Assembly: GCA_004292985.1 (NCBI GenBank)
Contig: RDXT01000641.1
Location: forward strand, 1 to 7,159
From: Bacteroidota bacterium
GTDB lineage: Bacteria > Bacteroidota > Bacteroidia > J057
DNA length: 7,159 nucleotides
Direction of reading: 5' to 3'
A program made the translations under genes and the position numbers. Shown here in pieces: positions 1 through 5,855 of the stretch. Positions within the stretch are counted from its first letter, which is position 1; every line of letters starts with the position of its first letter. A model generated the notes under the pieces. That model worked only from the letters and a program-made list of their open reading frames with translations, made no database searches and was not told the DNA's origin.

Positions 1-802
1 ATTTGCCAACGATCCAGAAGCAAAAAGCGGAGAAACACAGGCGGAACAATACGATATAGATGCCCCATAAGGGTAGCTCATACGATTTACAAGCCATGCT
101 CAGGCCCGAAAGGAGCAGGGTAATCAGGGGAAACCAGGCTGTATGCAGGAGTTTGTGCAGGCTATCCTGCCGGTAACGCCACATCCAGGCCAGCAATCCG
201 CCCATCGCGAGGGCATCGGCACAGGAAGGGGTGGATATATAGGTGCTGATATAGGTACCGCCCGTCATTAAGAGATACAAACGGAAGAGTACGCCCCCGG
301 CCAGCACCGTCAGGATGGCAGGGAGGATTCTTTTTTGGGGTAAAAACAGGATCAGGAAGGGCCAGACGAGGTAAAAGTGCTCTTCGACGGCCAGTGACCA
401 GAGGTGCGAGACAATCCCCGGCCATTTGTCTGCGCTGATGATATAGTAGTTGCTGGTATAAGTCAGGTGCCAGGGCAGGCCGGGCATAATGGCTTTGGGA
501 TTAAACAGGACCAGCAACAGCAGGGTCACATAGTACAGGGGAAAAAGCCGCAGCACCCGGCGGATGAAAAAATTTCGCCAGACCTGCCAGCGGCTTCCGC
601 TGTGCGCAGCTGCCTTTTCACGTCCTTCGAGCAGGATGCCCGTAATCAGGAAACCACTGATAACGAAGAATATATCCACGCCCATTCTCCCCAGGGGCAG
701 ATGGTTGAGCGGTGATTCCGGAAGCCAGTGCGATACCATCACAGCCATCACGGAGAGGGCGCGCAATGTTTCGACAGGTAAAATCCGGGAAGGGGAGGAC
801 AT
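1..802 (-). CDS. Acyltransferase family 3 (OafA/YrhL-like) integral membrane protein, 3' end cut by window edge
   Basis: This frame is open from the ATG at 802 to the window edge, giving the first 267 residues; the C-terminal part lies outside. Family 3 acyltransferases move acetyl or other acyl groups across the inner membrane onto sugars of O-antigen, exopolysaccharide, peptidoglycan or secreted molecules. The family signature is clear: an N-terminal ETLRALSVMAVMVSH with Arg14 and His25, GVDIFFVISGFLI at 41-53, RRVLRLFPLYY at 81-91, and HLWSLAVEEHFYLVWP at 133-148. Hydrophobic helices are visible around 15-30, 42-58, 88-101, 143-155, 158-178, 223-236 and 247-265. The start is well fixed, because the codon just before this ATG is an in-frame TGA. 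The upstream membrane protein ends only 9 nt away, so the two are probably co-transcribed. No strong ribosome binding site is seen. The acceptor cannot be told from the sequence; the family call is firm. Confidence 0.93.
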   Translation of the reverse strand, partial: MSSPSRILPVETLRALSVMAVMVSHWLPESPLNHLPLGRMGVDIFFVISGFLITGILLEGREKAAAHSGSRWQVWRNFFIRRVLRLFPLYYVTLLLLVLFNPKAIMPGLPWHLTYTSNYYIISADKWPGIVSHLWSLAVEEHFYLVWPFLILFLPQKRILPAILTVLAGGVLFRLYLLMTGGTYISTYISTPSCADALAMGGLLAWMWRYRQDSLHKLLHTAWFPLITLLLSGLSMACKSYELPLWGIYIVLFRLCFSAFCFWIVGK

Positions 803-811
803 TCAGCTTGC

Positions 812-1360
812 TCAGCTCTTCGTCTTTTCAAACAGCAGCGAGAAGCCCGCTACCCACACCGAGGCAAAAGCCACCCAGAAGCCAAGACTGGCTACGGTAA
901 AAAAGTTGAGGTTAACACCTACTGTGCCGATGCCGATGTCGAGCGAATTGGTCTGGCCGATGGCATACAGGATACCCCAGGCAGCGGCAGGAAAGAAAAT
1001 ATTAAACAGAATGCCGCGCTTAAACTGCTTGCCAAAAAGACCCCTGATGACAAATGCGACAGAATGAAGCAGATAGAAGATCGGTCCGGTCAGCACAAAC
1101 AGCAGCCCGGCGATGGTAAGTTTACCTTTTATCTCCGAGCTTCCCCACAGTTCCCGGAAGGTCTCGACCAGCGCCCGGCCGCCCTCATATTCCTGAACTT
1201 TAAAAATATCCAACACCGTGCGCACATAACTCAGGCCGCTCACCGTGATGTCAGCAACCTGGATACCGGCAACTTTAGGCTCGATATGAAGAAAAGGCAG
1301 GAAAAAGGCTCCGATACCAGCGAGGCCTGCGAGGGTAAGTACCGTCTGTTCGACTTTCAT
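812..1360 (-). CDS. Small four-helix integral membrane protein of unknown function
   Basis: This 182-residue protein starts MKVEQTVLTLAG and I do not recognise a named family. Four hydrophobic segments are visible: about 7-25, 80-107, 114-136 and 152-177. Between the first and second is a hydrophilic stretch of roughly 55 residues (about 26-80) with several charged residues and an Ile/Val-rich start, probably one extramembrane domain. The C-terminus is short and charged (FEKTKS). No catalytic motif or lipobox is seen. The stop lies 9 nt upstream of the acyltransferase start, so the pair is likely one transcript and could act at the same membrane site; that role is inference from position only. 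The 84 nt upstream (1361-1444), between this gene and the DUF427 stop, hold no convincing promoter or terminator, so transcription may begin further upstream. The hydrophobic pattern and tight spacing support a real gene. Confidence 0.82.
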   Translation of the reverse strand: MKVEQTVLTLAGLAGIGAFFLPFLHIEPKVAGIQVADITVSGLSYVRTVLDIFKVQEYEGGRALVETFRELWGSSEIKGKLTIAGLLFVLTGPIFYLLHSVAFVIRGLFGKQFKRGILFNIFFPAAAWGILYAIGQTNSLDIGIGTVGVNLNFFTVASLGFWVAFASVWVAGFSLLFEKTKS

Positions 1361-1444
1361 TTCCAGTGAAGTAAGTTAAGATACAAGGAGATATACGGAA
1401 GTCAGGAGAAAATGTCAGCATTGGACACAAAAAACACCTGCGGC

Positions 1445-1738
1445 TCAGGGCAATACCTTCACGCCCTTCCAGAAAGCGATGCGCCCTTCGATCTCTTTGG
1501 CCGCCGCTGAGGGCTGCGGATAGTACCAGGCCGCATTGGCATTGGTTTCGCCGCCCACCACGACATTGTAATAAGACGCAGTGCCTTTCCAGGGACATAC
1601 GCTGTGGTGATCGCTGGGCTGAAAATACTGAGGATCAACAGCGTCAGCCGGAAAATAGTGGTTTCCCTCTACAACCACGGTCTTGTCGCTCTCAGCGATG
1701 AGGGTATCTTTCCAGAAGGCTTTCATACGGGGATTCAT
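1445..1738 (-). CDS. DUF427 domain protein (compact single-domain type)
   Basis: The 97-residue product matches the DUF427 family over its whole length. Visible hallmarks are AFWKDTLIAESDKTVVVEG near the N-terminus, NHYFPADAV (26-34), the strongly conserved CPWKGTASYYNVVVGG (48-63), AAWYYPQPSAAA (69-80) and a closing GRIAFWKGVKV. DUF427 proteins are small, soluble, widespread in bacteria and fungi, and have no established biochemical role; the conserved Cys-Pro-Trp-Lys and Trp-Tyr-Tyr motifs suggest a binding pocket. Length is typical for a stand-alone domain. The ATG at 1738 gives the expected N-terminus. The gene is divergent from the FIST operon, with about 63 nt between the starts if FIST begins at 1802, so the two may share control sequences. 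It lies upstream of, and on the same strand as, the membrane-protein/acyltransferase pair, but with a larger gap (84 nt). Confidence 0.93.
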   Translation of the reverse strand: MNPRMKAFWKDTLIAESDKTVVVEGNHYFPADAVDPQYFQPSDHHSVCPWKGTASYYNVVVGGETNANAAWYYPQPSAAAKEIEGRIAFWKGVKVLP

Positions 1739-1801
1739 TTAACAGCACCGAAGGTACTATCTTTTGATGTAACATCCACACGCATAATAGCGGGATTCAA
1801 A
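1739..1801. promoter_or_regulatory. Divergent intergenic region between the DUF427 gene and the FIST signalling operon
   Basis: This AT-richer stretch must hold, or lie next to, the promoters for both directions. On the plus strand TATCTTTTG (1758-1766) resembles the Bacteroidota -7 element TAnnTTTG with one extra base, but no TTG is found about 20 nt upstream. On the minus strand TACCTTCG is one base off the same element, again without a good -33 partner. The region's role follows from gene layout; the exact elements are not established. Confidence 0.4.
1766..1776. promoter_or_regulatory. 11-bp perfect palindrome, candidate operator between divergent genes
   Basis: GATGTAACATC is a perfect inverted repeat with 5-bp arms around a single A. 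It directly follows the TATCTTTTG element and lies about 26 nt before the proposed FIST start and 28 nt before the DUF427 start. A dimeric regulator bound here could affect both genes. A palindrome this short can occur by chance, so this is only a candidate. Confidence 0.25.
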
Positions 1802-2944
1802 TTGGTTTATGTTCATAACTTTCCGAAGCATAAAATATATCTGACTGTGTTTGTCCCCGATCCCTCTCCGGAAAAAATCTTCGATGCGGCTTCTGCCTAC
1901 GCGCAGGGACGCACCATCACGATCCTGATCGCCGAAGAAGACGCGCCCGACCTGAGCCAGCTCTGGCAGATGCTCTGTGATGCGGGCATTTCCTTTTTTG
2001 GCGGCATCTTTCCGGGAATCATCGTAAAAGGGCAGTGTTACCAGCGGGGCGTGGTACTTTCCTGCTGGGAACTTTCCGAACCGGTATGCGTCGTAGAGCA
2101 GCTCTCCTCGGGCCTGCCCTTTATTCCGGTATGGGATCAACCCACAGGCCCCACGGCCCTGATCCTCGCCGACGGCCTTTCTTCCAACATTACTTTTTTT
2201 CTTTCCCGGCTTTACAACCGCCTCGGGACCTCTGTGCGCTACATAGGCGCGGGCGCGGGCCTGCTCAGCATGGAGCGGAAACCCTGTTTGTTTTGCAACC
2301 AGGGCGTATATGCAGATGCGGCACTCGTGGCTTTCAGTTCCCGGCAGCTGCGCCTGGGCGTGCGGCATGGCTGGCAGCGGGTGAGCGGGCCCTATGTGGC
2401 CACCCGCACGTCGCAGAATGTGATTTATGAACTGAACTGGGAAAAGGCCTTCGATGTCTATGCGCGGGCCATCCGGCAGGATTCGGGGGTGGAGATCCAG
2501 CAGGATGATTTTTTTAAGGATTCCAAAAGCTATCCCTTCGGCATCTACCGGGAAGGCTCGGAGTCTATCGTAAGGGACCCGATCATTGCGCGGGAAGACG
2601 GCAGCATTGTGTGCGTGGGCGAAGTACCCGAAAATACCGTCATGGAACTGCTGCGGGGCGATCCGGATCAACTGGCCGAAGCCGCACGGGAGGCGATGAG
2701 AGACTGCCTGAACCAGCGCCGGGAGCCTCTTTTGCAGGTGTGGGTGGTGGCCTGTATTTCCCGCTCGCTTTATCTCGAAGGGCAGGGAGACAGAGAACTA
2801 CGGGTGCTGAAAGAAGAGCTGGCCCTGCATGGTTTGGAGGCTCCGCTGATGGGCGTGCTCAGCCTGGGCGAAATCTCGTCTCCCAGCGAAGGCTGGCTGG
2901 AGTTCTATAATAAAACCATTGTTGTTGCATTTGCCTATGAATGA
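1802..2944 (+). CDS. FIST-domain (FIST_N + FIST_C) sensory protein, NosP-like candidate
   Basis: FIST proteins are intracellular sensory modules; the characterised NosP members bind heme and nitric oxide and control partner histidine kinases. Numbered from the TTG at 1802 (380 residues), the FIST_N part shows FFGGIFPGIIVKG (65-77), LILADGLSSN (120-129) and a glycine-rich GAGAG (149-153) leading into KPCLFCNQG. The FIST_C part shows YPFGIYREG (244-252), DPIIAREDGSIVCVGEVPE, and the closing LGEISSPSEG plus LEFYNKTIVVAF (366-377). No signal peptide or membrane segment is seen, so it is cytosolic. The start is uncertain: the only upstream in-frame ATG (1604) would run 135 nt into the opposite-strand DUF427 gene and add residues unlike a FIST domain. 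TTG at 1802 or GTG at 1847 give normal lengths (380 or 365). The stop overlaps the kinase start, implying translational coupling. A CxxC pair (Cys162, Cys165) and seven other cysteines are present. The family is firm; heme or NO binding is inference. Confidence 0.9.
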   Translation: MVYVHNFPKHKIYLTVFVPDPSPEKIFDAASAYAQGRTITILIAEEDAPDLSQLWQMLCDAGISFFGGIFPGIIVKGQCYQRGVVLSCWELSEPVCVVEQLSSGLPFIPVWDQPTGPTALILADGLSSNITFFLSRLYNRLGTSVRYIGAGAGLLSMERKPCLFCNQGVYADAALVAFSSRQLRLGVRHGWQRVSGPYVATRTSQNVIYELNWEKAFDVYARAIRQDSGVEIQQDDFFKDSKSYPFGIYREGSESIVRDPIIAREDGSIVCVGEVPENTVMELLRGDPDQLAEAAREAMRDCLNQRREPLLQVWVVACISRSLYLEGQGDRELRVLKEELALHGLEAPLMGVLSLGEISSPSEGWLEFYNKTIVVAFAYE

Positions 2945-5036
2945 GCCTCGGGATCTGGATATGATTCGCGAAATATCTTTGCTGTACGAACTTTCGCTCT
3001 CGATTGGCAGCTCGACCGACCTGCAGGAAAACTGTGCTCATTTTCTTTCGACCCTCTGTCTGCAAAAAAAACTGACCTATGCGGCTGTCTGGCTCCGGGC
3101 AGAATATACCCATCCGACAGAAGCCGATGGAAAGGCCTGCCGCCTGGTCTGCGGAATGCCGGAACGGCGCATCCGCGAAACCCGTCTGCCGGGCAGCCAC
3201 AGCATCGTGCAAAGGCTCGGAGAGGAACAGATGGTCGTGGCCTCCTGCGGCGATGAGTACTTCGAAGAGCTTGTCTGGGAGAAAAACATACAGGAGGGCA
3301 CCTACTATATTTTCCGGCTCGAAAACTATGGATTCCTCAAACTCTATCTCATAAATACGCCCCAGGAAGCACCGGAGCGCAAATTTCGCAAAATGCGCAA
3401 TGTCATCAGGCAGTTTACGGCTTCTGTCGCCTCCTGTCTTTCGTACCAGCGCCTGGAGGCCGAGATTGTGCGGCGGCGCGAAATCGAATCGCAGCTCAAG
3501 CGGGCGCTGGCCGCTGAAGAGCAGTTTTATGCCCGTATCAGCCACGAAATATGGACCCCCCTCAATGGCATGATGGGCATGCTCACCGTACTCAAACACA
3601 CAGCCCTCGATGCTGACCAGCAGAGTTATGTCAGCGATACGCTCCTGGCCTGCAACAGCCTGGTGGGCCTGCTGAATGATACCCTCGATTTTGCCCGGAT
3701 CAATGAAGGCAGAATAGACATCGAGCGGGTAAAGTTTAACCTGCACGAAACCCTCCGGACCCTCTATCAGAACTATAAACTCCATGCAGCAGAAAAAAAG
3801 CTGCGCATGATGTGTGCCATAGATGTGGAGTTGCCGCCGGAAGTGCAGGGTGATTCGCTGCGCCTGTCGCAGATCGTGGGAAATCTGTTGAGCAACGCTG
3901 TTAAATATACAGAAAAAGGAGAAGTGCGGATGGACGTCCATTGCACCTATTCCAATGAGGACCGCATCGGCCTGCAGATCGTCGTTTCGGATACGGGACT
4001 GGGCATCCCGCCTGAAAGCCTGCCGCATATATTTGAAGCATTCGAATACTCCTCGCAGGACCTGAGCAGCAAAACGGGCGCTTCCGGGCTGGGCCTTGCC
4101 ATTGTGGGCCGCCTGGTGGACCTGATGGGCGGCAGGATTGCCGTAGAAAGCGAAGTGGGAACCGGAACCACCTTTACCGTGGACCTGCCCATGTTTAAAT
4201 CTCACGCTCCGATCCGCGAAAAAACAGATGCTCCCTCTGGCGTCCAGCGTCTCGAAGGGGTCAGGGTGCTGCTGGTCGAAGACACCCCCATGAACCAGAA
4301 GGTCGCGCAAAGGCTGCTGGAAATGTGGGGCGCTATCGTCGAGGTAGCCAACCACGGCAAAGAAGCGATTCAGATATGCCAGCGGCAGGTATTTGATGTG
4401 ATCCTGATGGATATTCAGATGCCCCTGATGGATGGCTATGAGGCTACGCGCATCATCCGAAGCCAGTCGGGATCGCCCAACCAGCAAACGCCGATCATCG
4501 CCTTTACAGCATCTGTGCGGGCGCAGGTCACAGAGGTCGCCTTCGCTGCGGGTATGAACGCCTATATTCTCAAACCCTTTAATGCGGAGCAGCTCTATGC
4601 CGTCATCCGCTCACTGCTGAATATTCCGGAGGAAAAACCCCGTGTGCAGGAGGCCCTTACGGCAGGCGGACCGACAGGATCGGAATCGCATACAGCCGGC
4701 CTGGATATATCCTATCTGCGCGAACTCGCGGAGGGAGATGATGCATTTGTCCGGGAAATGCTGGCTATTTTTGTTCAAAACACCCCTTCGGACATAGATA
4801 TGCTGGCCCGGAGTGTAGCAAGCTTCGACTGGCCTGCGATCCGGCATGGTTCACACAAGTTAAAATACCCCCTGGCCAGTGTCGGACGCGAGGACATGGT
4901 GGACATTCTGCGTGAAATGGAGAGCATGGCCTCAGAATCGCCCGATCCGGAGCGTCTGCTCCTGCTGTTCGAGCGCCTGAAGCAGGAAACCCAGACCAGC
5001 GTGGCCCAGGCCCAGTCATATATATCACCCTCTTAG
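2937..5036 (+). CDS. Soluble hybrid sensor histidine kinase (GAF-like, HisKA, HATPase, receiver, HPt)
   Basis: This 699-residue kinase carries three steps of a phosphorelay. Residues 10-165 form a GAF-like sensor (LLYELSLSIGSSTDL, TYAAVWLRAEY). A charged helix at about 170-200 leads into HisKA with SHEIWTPLNG, the phospho-accepting His203. The ATP-binding domain shows the N box (Asn316, Asn320 in GNLLSNAVKY), DTGLGIP (Asp352), GLGLAIVGRL (384 onward) and GTGTTFTVDLP. The receiver (441-562) has the acidic pair Glu448/Asp449, phospho-acceptor Asp492 (LMDIQMP), Thr524 and Lys546 (LKPF). The C-terminal HPt domain has HGSHKLKYPLASVG with His640. There are no membrane helices or signal peptide. The ATG at 2937 overlaps the FIST stop by 8 nt; an ATG at 2919 is in frame but overlaps more, and one at 2961 also lies before the GAF domain. 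The LytTR gene follows after 10 nt. The H-box has Trp206 where Arg is usual. All catalytic residues are present, so it should be active. Confidence 0.95.
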   Translation: MNEPRDLDMIREISLLYELSLSIGSSTDLQENCAHFLSTLCLQKKLTYAAVWLRAEYTHPTEADGKACRLVCGMPERRIRETRLPGSHSIVQRLGEEQMVVASCGDEYFEELVWEKNIQEGTYYIFRLENYGFLKLYLINTPQEAPERKFRKMRNVIRQFTASVASCLSYQRLEAEIVRRREIESQLKRALAAEEQFYARISHEIWTPLNGMMGMLTVLKHTALDADQQSYVSDTLLACNSLVGLLNDTLDFARINEGRIDIERVKFNLHETLRTLYQNYKLHAAEKKLRMMCAIDVELPPEVQGDSLRLSQIVGNLLSNAVKYTEKGEVRMDVHCTYSNEDRIGLQIVVSDTGLGIPPESLPHIFEAFEYSSQDLSSKTGASGLGLAIVGRLVDLMGGRIAVESEVGTGTTFTVDLPMFKSHAPIREKTDAPSGVQRLEGVRVLLVEDTPMNQKVAQRLLEMWGAIVEVANHGKEAIQICQRQVFDVILMDIQMPLMDGYEATRIIRSQSGSPNQQTPIIAFTASVRAQVTEVAFAAGMNAYILKPFNAEQLYAVIRSLLNIPEEKPRVQEALTAGGPTGSESHTAGLDISYLRELAEGDDAFVREMLAIFVQNTPSDIDMLARSVASFDWPAIRHGSHKLKYPLASVGREDMVDILREMESMASESPDPERLLLLFERLKQETQTSVAQAQSYISPS

Positions 5037-5046
5037 CCCCAACCCG

Positions 5047-5751
5047 ATGAGAAAAATCTCCTGCCTCATTGTGGACGACGACCTGATGTCGCAGCGCACG
5101 ATCGGCCACCTGATCGAGCGGAGCCAGTTTCTGGAAACTGCCGGGACCGCCGCAGACGCCGAGTCTGCGATGCGCCTGCTGGCCGAAGGGCCTGCCGACG
5201 TAATTTTCTTAGACATTGAAATGCCGGGCATGAATGGCATCGAATTCCTGCGCGAGCTCAAGCCCGGCCAGCAGGTGGTGGTGGTCTCTTCGCACCGCGA
5301 CTATGCCTTCGATGCCTTCGATTGTAATGTAACCGATTACCTGCTCAAGCCCGTGACATTCGCGCGTTTTATGCGGGCCGCCCTGCGCCTCAAAGAGCGC
5401 CTGGCACCCCTTGTCAGGGCATCGGAGAGTACGTCGCAGATGCCCCTGTTTATCAAAGACAAAGGCCAGTTTGTGCAGGTGCCGCCCGAAACGATCCTCT
5501 GGGTCGAGGCCCTGGGAGACTATGTGCAGGTGCATACCCAGCAGGACAAACGCTATGTGGTACACAGCTCCCTGAAAAACGTTATAGACCGTTTGCCCGC
5601 TGGCGACTTCCTAAGGGTGCACCGGTCCTACATTGTGCGGCTGGACAAAATCAATGCCTTTGAGGATCATACCCTGGCCGTGGGGAAAAAACTCATTCCC
5701 ATTGGCAAATCCTACCGGAAGGAAATCCAGTCGTTTTTGAATCCTCTGTAA
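5047..5751 (+). CDS. LytTR-family response regulator (receiver + LytTR DNA-binding domain)
   Basis: This 234-residue regulator is the likely end point of the phosphorelay. The receiver (1-120) has the acidic triad Asp10-Asp11-Asp12, phospho-acceptor Asp56 in FLDIEMPGMNG, Ser81 in VVVVSSHRDYAFDAF and Lys101 in LLKPVTF, so it looks phosphorylatable. A short linker leads into a LytTR domain (about 132-234) with LFIKDKGQFVQV, ILWVEALGDYVQVHT, FLRVHRSYIVRLDKI (188-202) and IPIGKSYRKEI (217-227), the strands and loops that contact DNA in LytTR proteins. Family length is normal (about 230-260). The ATG lies 10 nt after the kinase stop, without a clear Shine-Dalgarno, which suggests one transcript with FIST and the kinase. 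LytTR regulators usually bind paired 9-10-bp direct repeats upstream of their targets; I could not identify such repeats in this window. No terminator hairpin is visible after the stop. Confidence 0.96.
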   Translation: MRKISCLIVDDDLMSQRTIGHLIERSQFLETAGTAADAESAMRLLAEGPADVIFLDIEMPGMNGIEFLRELKPGQQVVVVSSHRDYAFDAFDCNVTDYLLKPVTFARFMRAALRLKERLAPLVRASESTSQMPLFIKDKGQFVQVPPETILWVEALGDYVQVHTQQDKRYVVHSSLKNVIDRLPAGDFLRVHRSYIVRLDKINAFEDHTLAVGKKLIPIGKSYRKEIQSFLNPL

Positions 5752-5791
5752 GGGTGTGTGGATGAAATTCTCGTCTGCAATGACCCCGATA

Positions 5792-5823
5792 TTTGAAGCG
5801 GCGTAGAAAAATGAGTAAGTTTC
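5792..5823 (+). promoter_or_regulatory. Candidate Bacteroidota-type promoter for the E1-like gene
   Basis: TTTG (5792-5795) is followed after 20 nt by TAAGTTTC (5816-5823). Bacteroidota primary sigma factor promoters use a -33 TTTG/TTG and a -7 TAnnTTTG about 19-21 nt apart. The -7 box matches at all but its last base. Transcription would begin near 5829, giving a leader of about 27 nt before the ATG at 5856. This suggests the enzyme gene is transcribed separately from the signalling operon. Confidence 0.5.
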
Positions 5824-5825
5824 GC

Positions 5826-5837
5826 GATCATTTGATC
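5826..5837. promoter_or_regulatory. 12-bp palindrome at the predicted transcription start, candidate operator
   Basis: GATCATTTGATC is an inverted repeat with 5-bp arms (GATCA / TGATC) around TT, immediately downstream of the -7 element and covering the predicted start of transcription. A repressor site here would control the E1-like gene. It is short and could be chance; no known regulator motif is matched. Confidence 0.22.
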
Positions 5838-5838
5838 T

Positions 5839-5845
5839 GAGAAGG
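5839..5845 (+). promoter_or_regulatory. Purine-rich ribosome binding site of the E1-like gene
   Basis: GAGAAGG lies 10 nt before the ATG at 5856. It is the most Shine-Dalgarno-like sequence before any gene in this window. It supports that start together with the in-frame TGA at 5838-5840, after which this is the first ATG. Confidence 0.45.
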
Positions 5846-5855
5846 AACAAAGAAC

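Noticed and set aside
564..1067. Plus-strand open frames across the acyltransferase and membrane-protein genes
   Set aside because: The minus-strand frames give convincing membrane proteins with family motifs; these plus-strand products look like shadow translations.
1429..1449. Possible rho-independent terminator for the DUF427 gene on the minus strand (CCTG/CAGG stem with loop AGCCG, then six T)
   Set aside because: The stem is only 4 bp and overlaps the stop codon, too weak to call a terminator.
1758..1766. TATCTTTTG as a promoter -7 element for the FIST operon
   Set aside because: It has one extra base compared with TAnnTTTG and no TTG lies 19-21 nt upstream, so it is kept only as a possibility within the intergenic entry.
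1757..2671. A minus-strand open frame of 304 codons opposite the FIST gene
   Set aside because: It overlaps the well-supported FIST domain almost completely, and its translation shows no domain.
2859..4487. A long minus-strand open frame (542 codons) opposite the FIST end and the kinase
   Set aside because: It lies antisense to a kinase with complete catalytic motifs. Its translation is rich in His, Gln and Arg with no recognisable domain, as expected for the mirror of a GC-rich gene.
4600..4740. Possibility that the kinase HPt domain is a separate gene or frameshifted fusion
   Set aside because: The frame is continuous from receiver to HPt through an ordinary linker, and this domain order is common in hybrid kinases.
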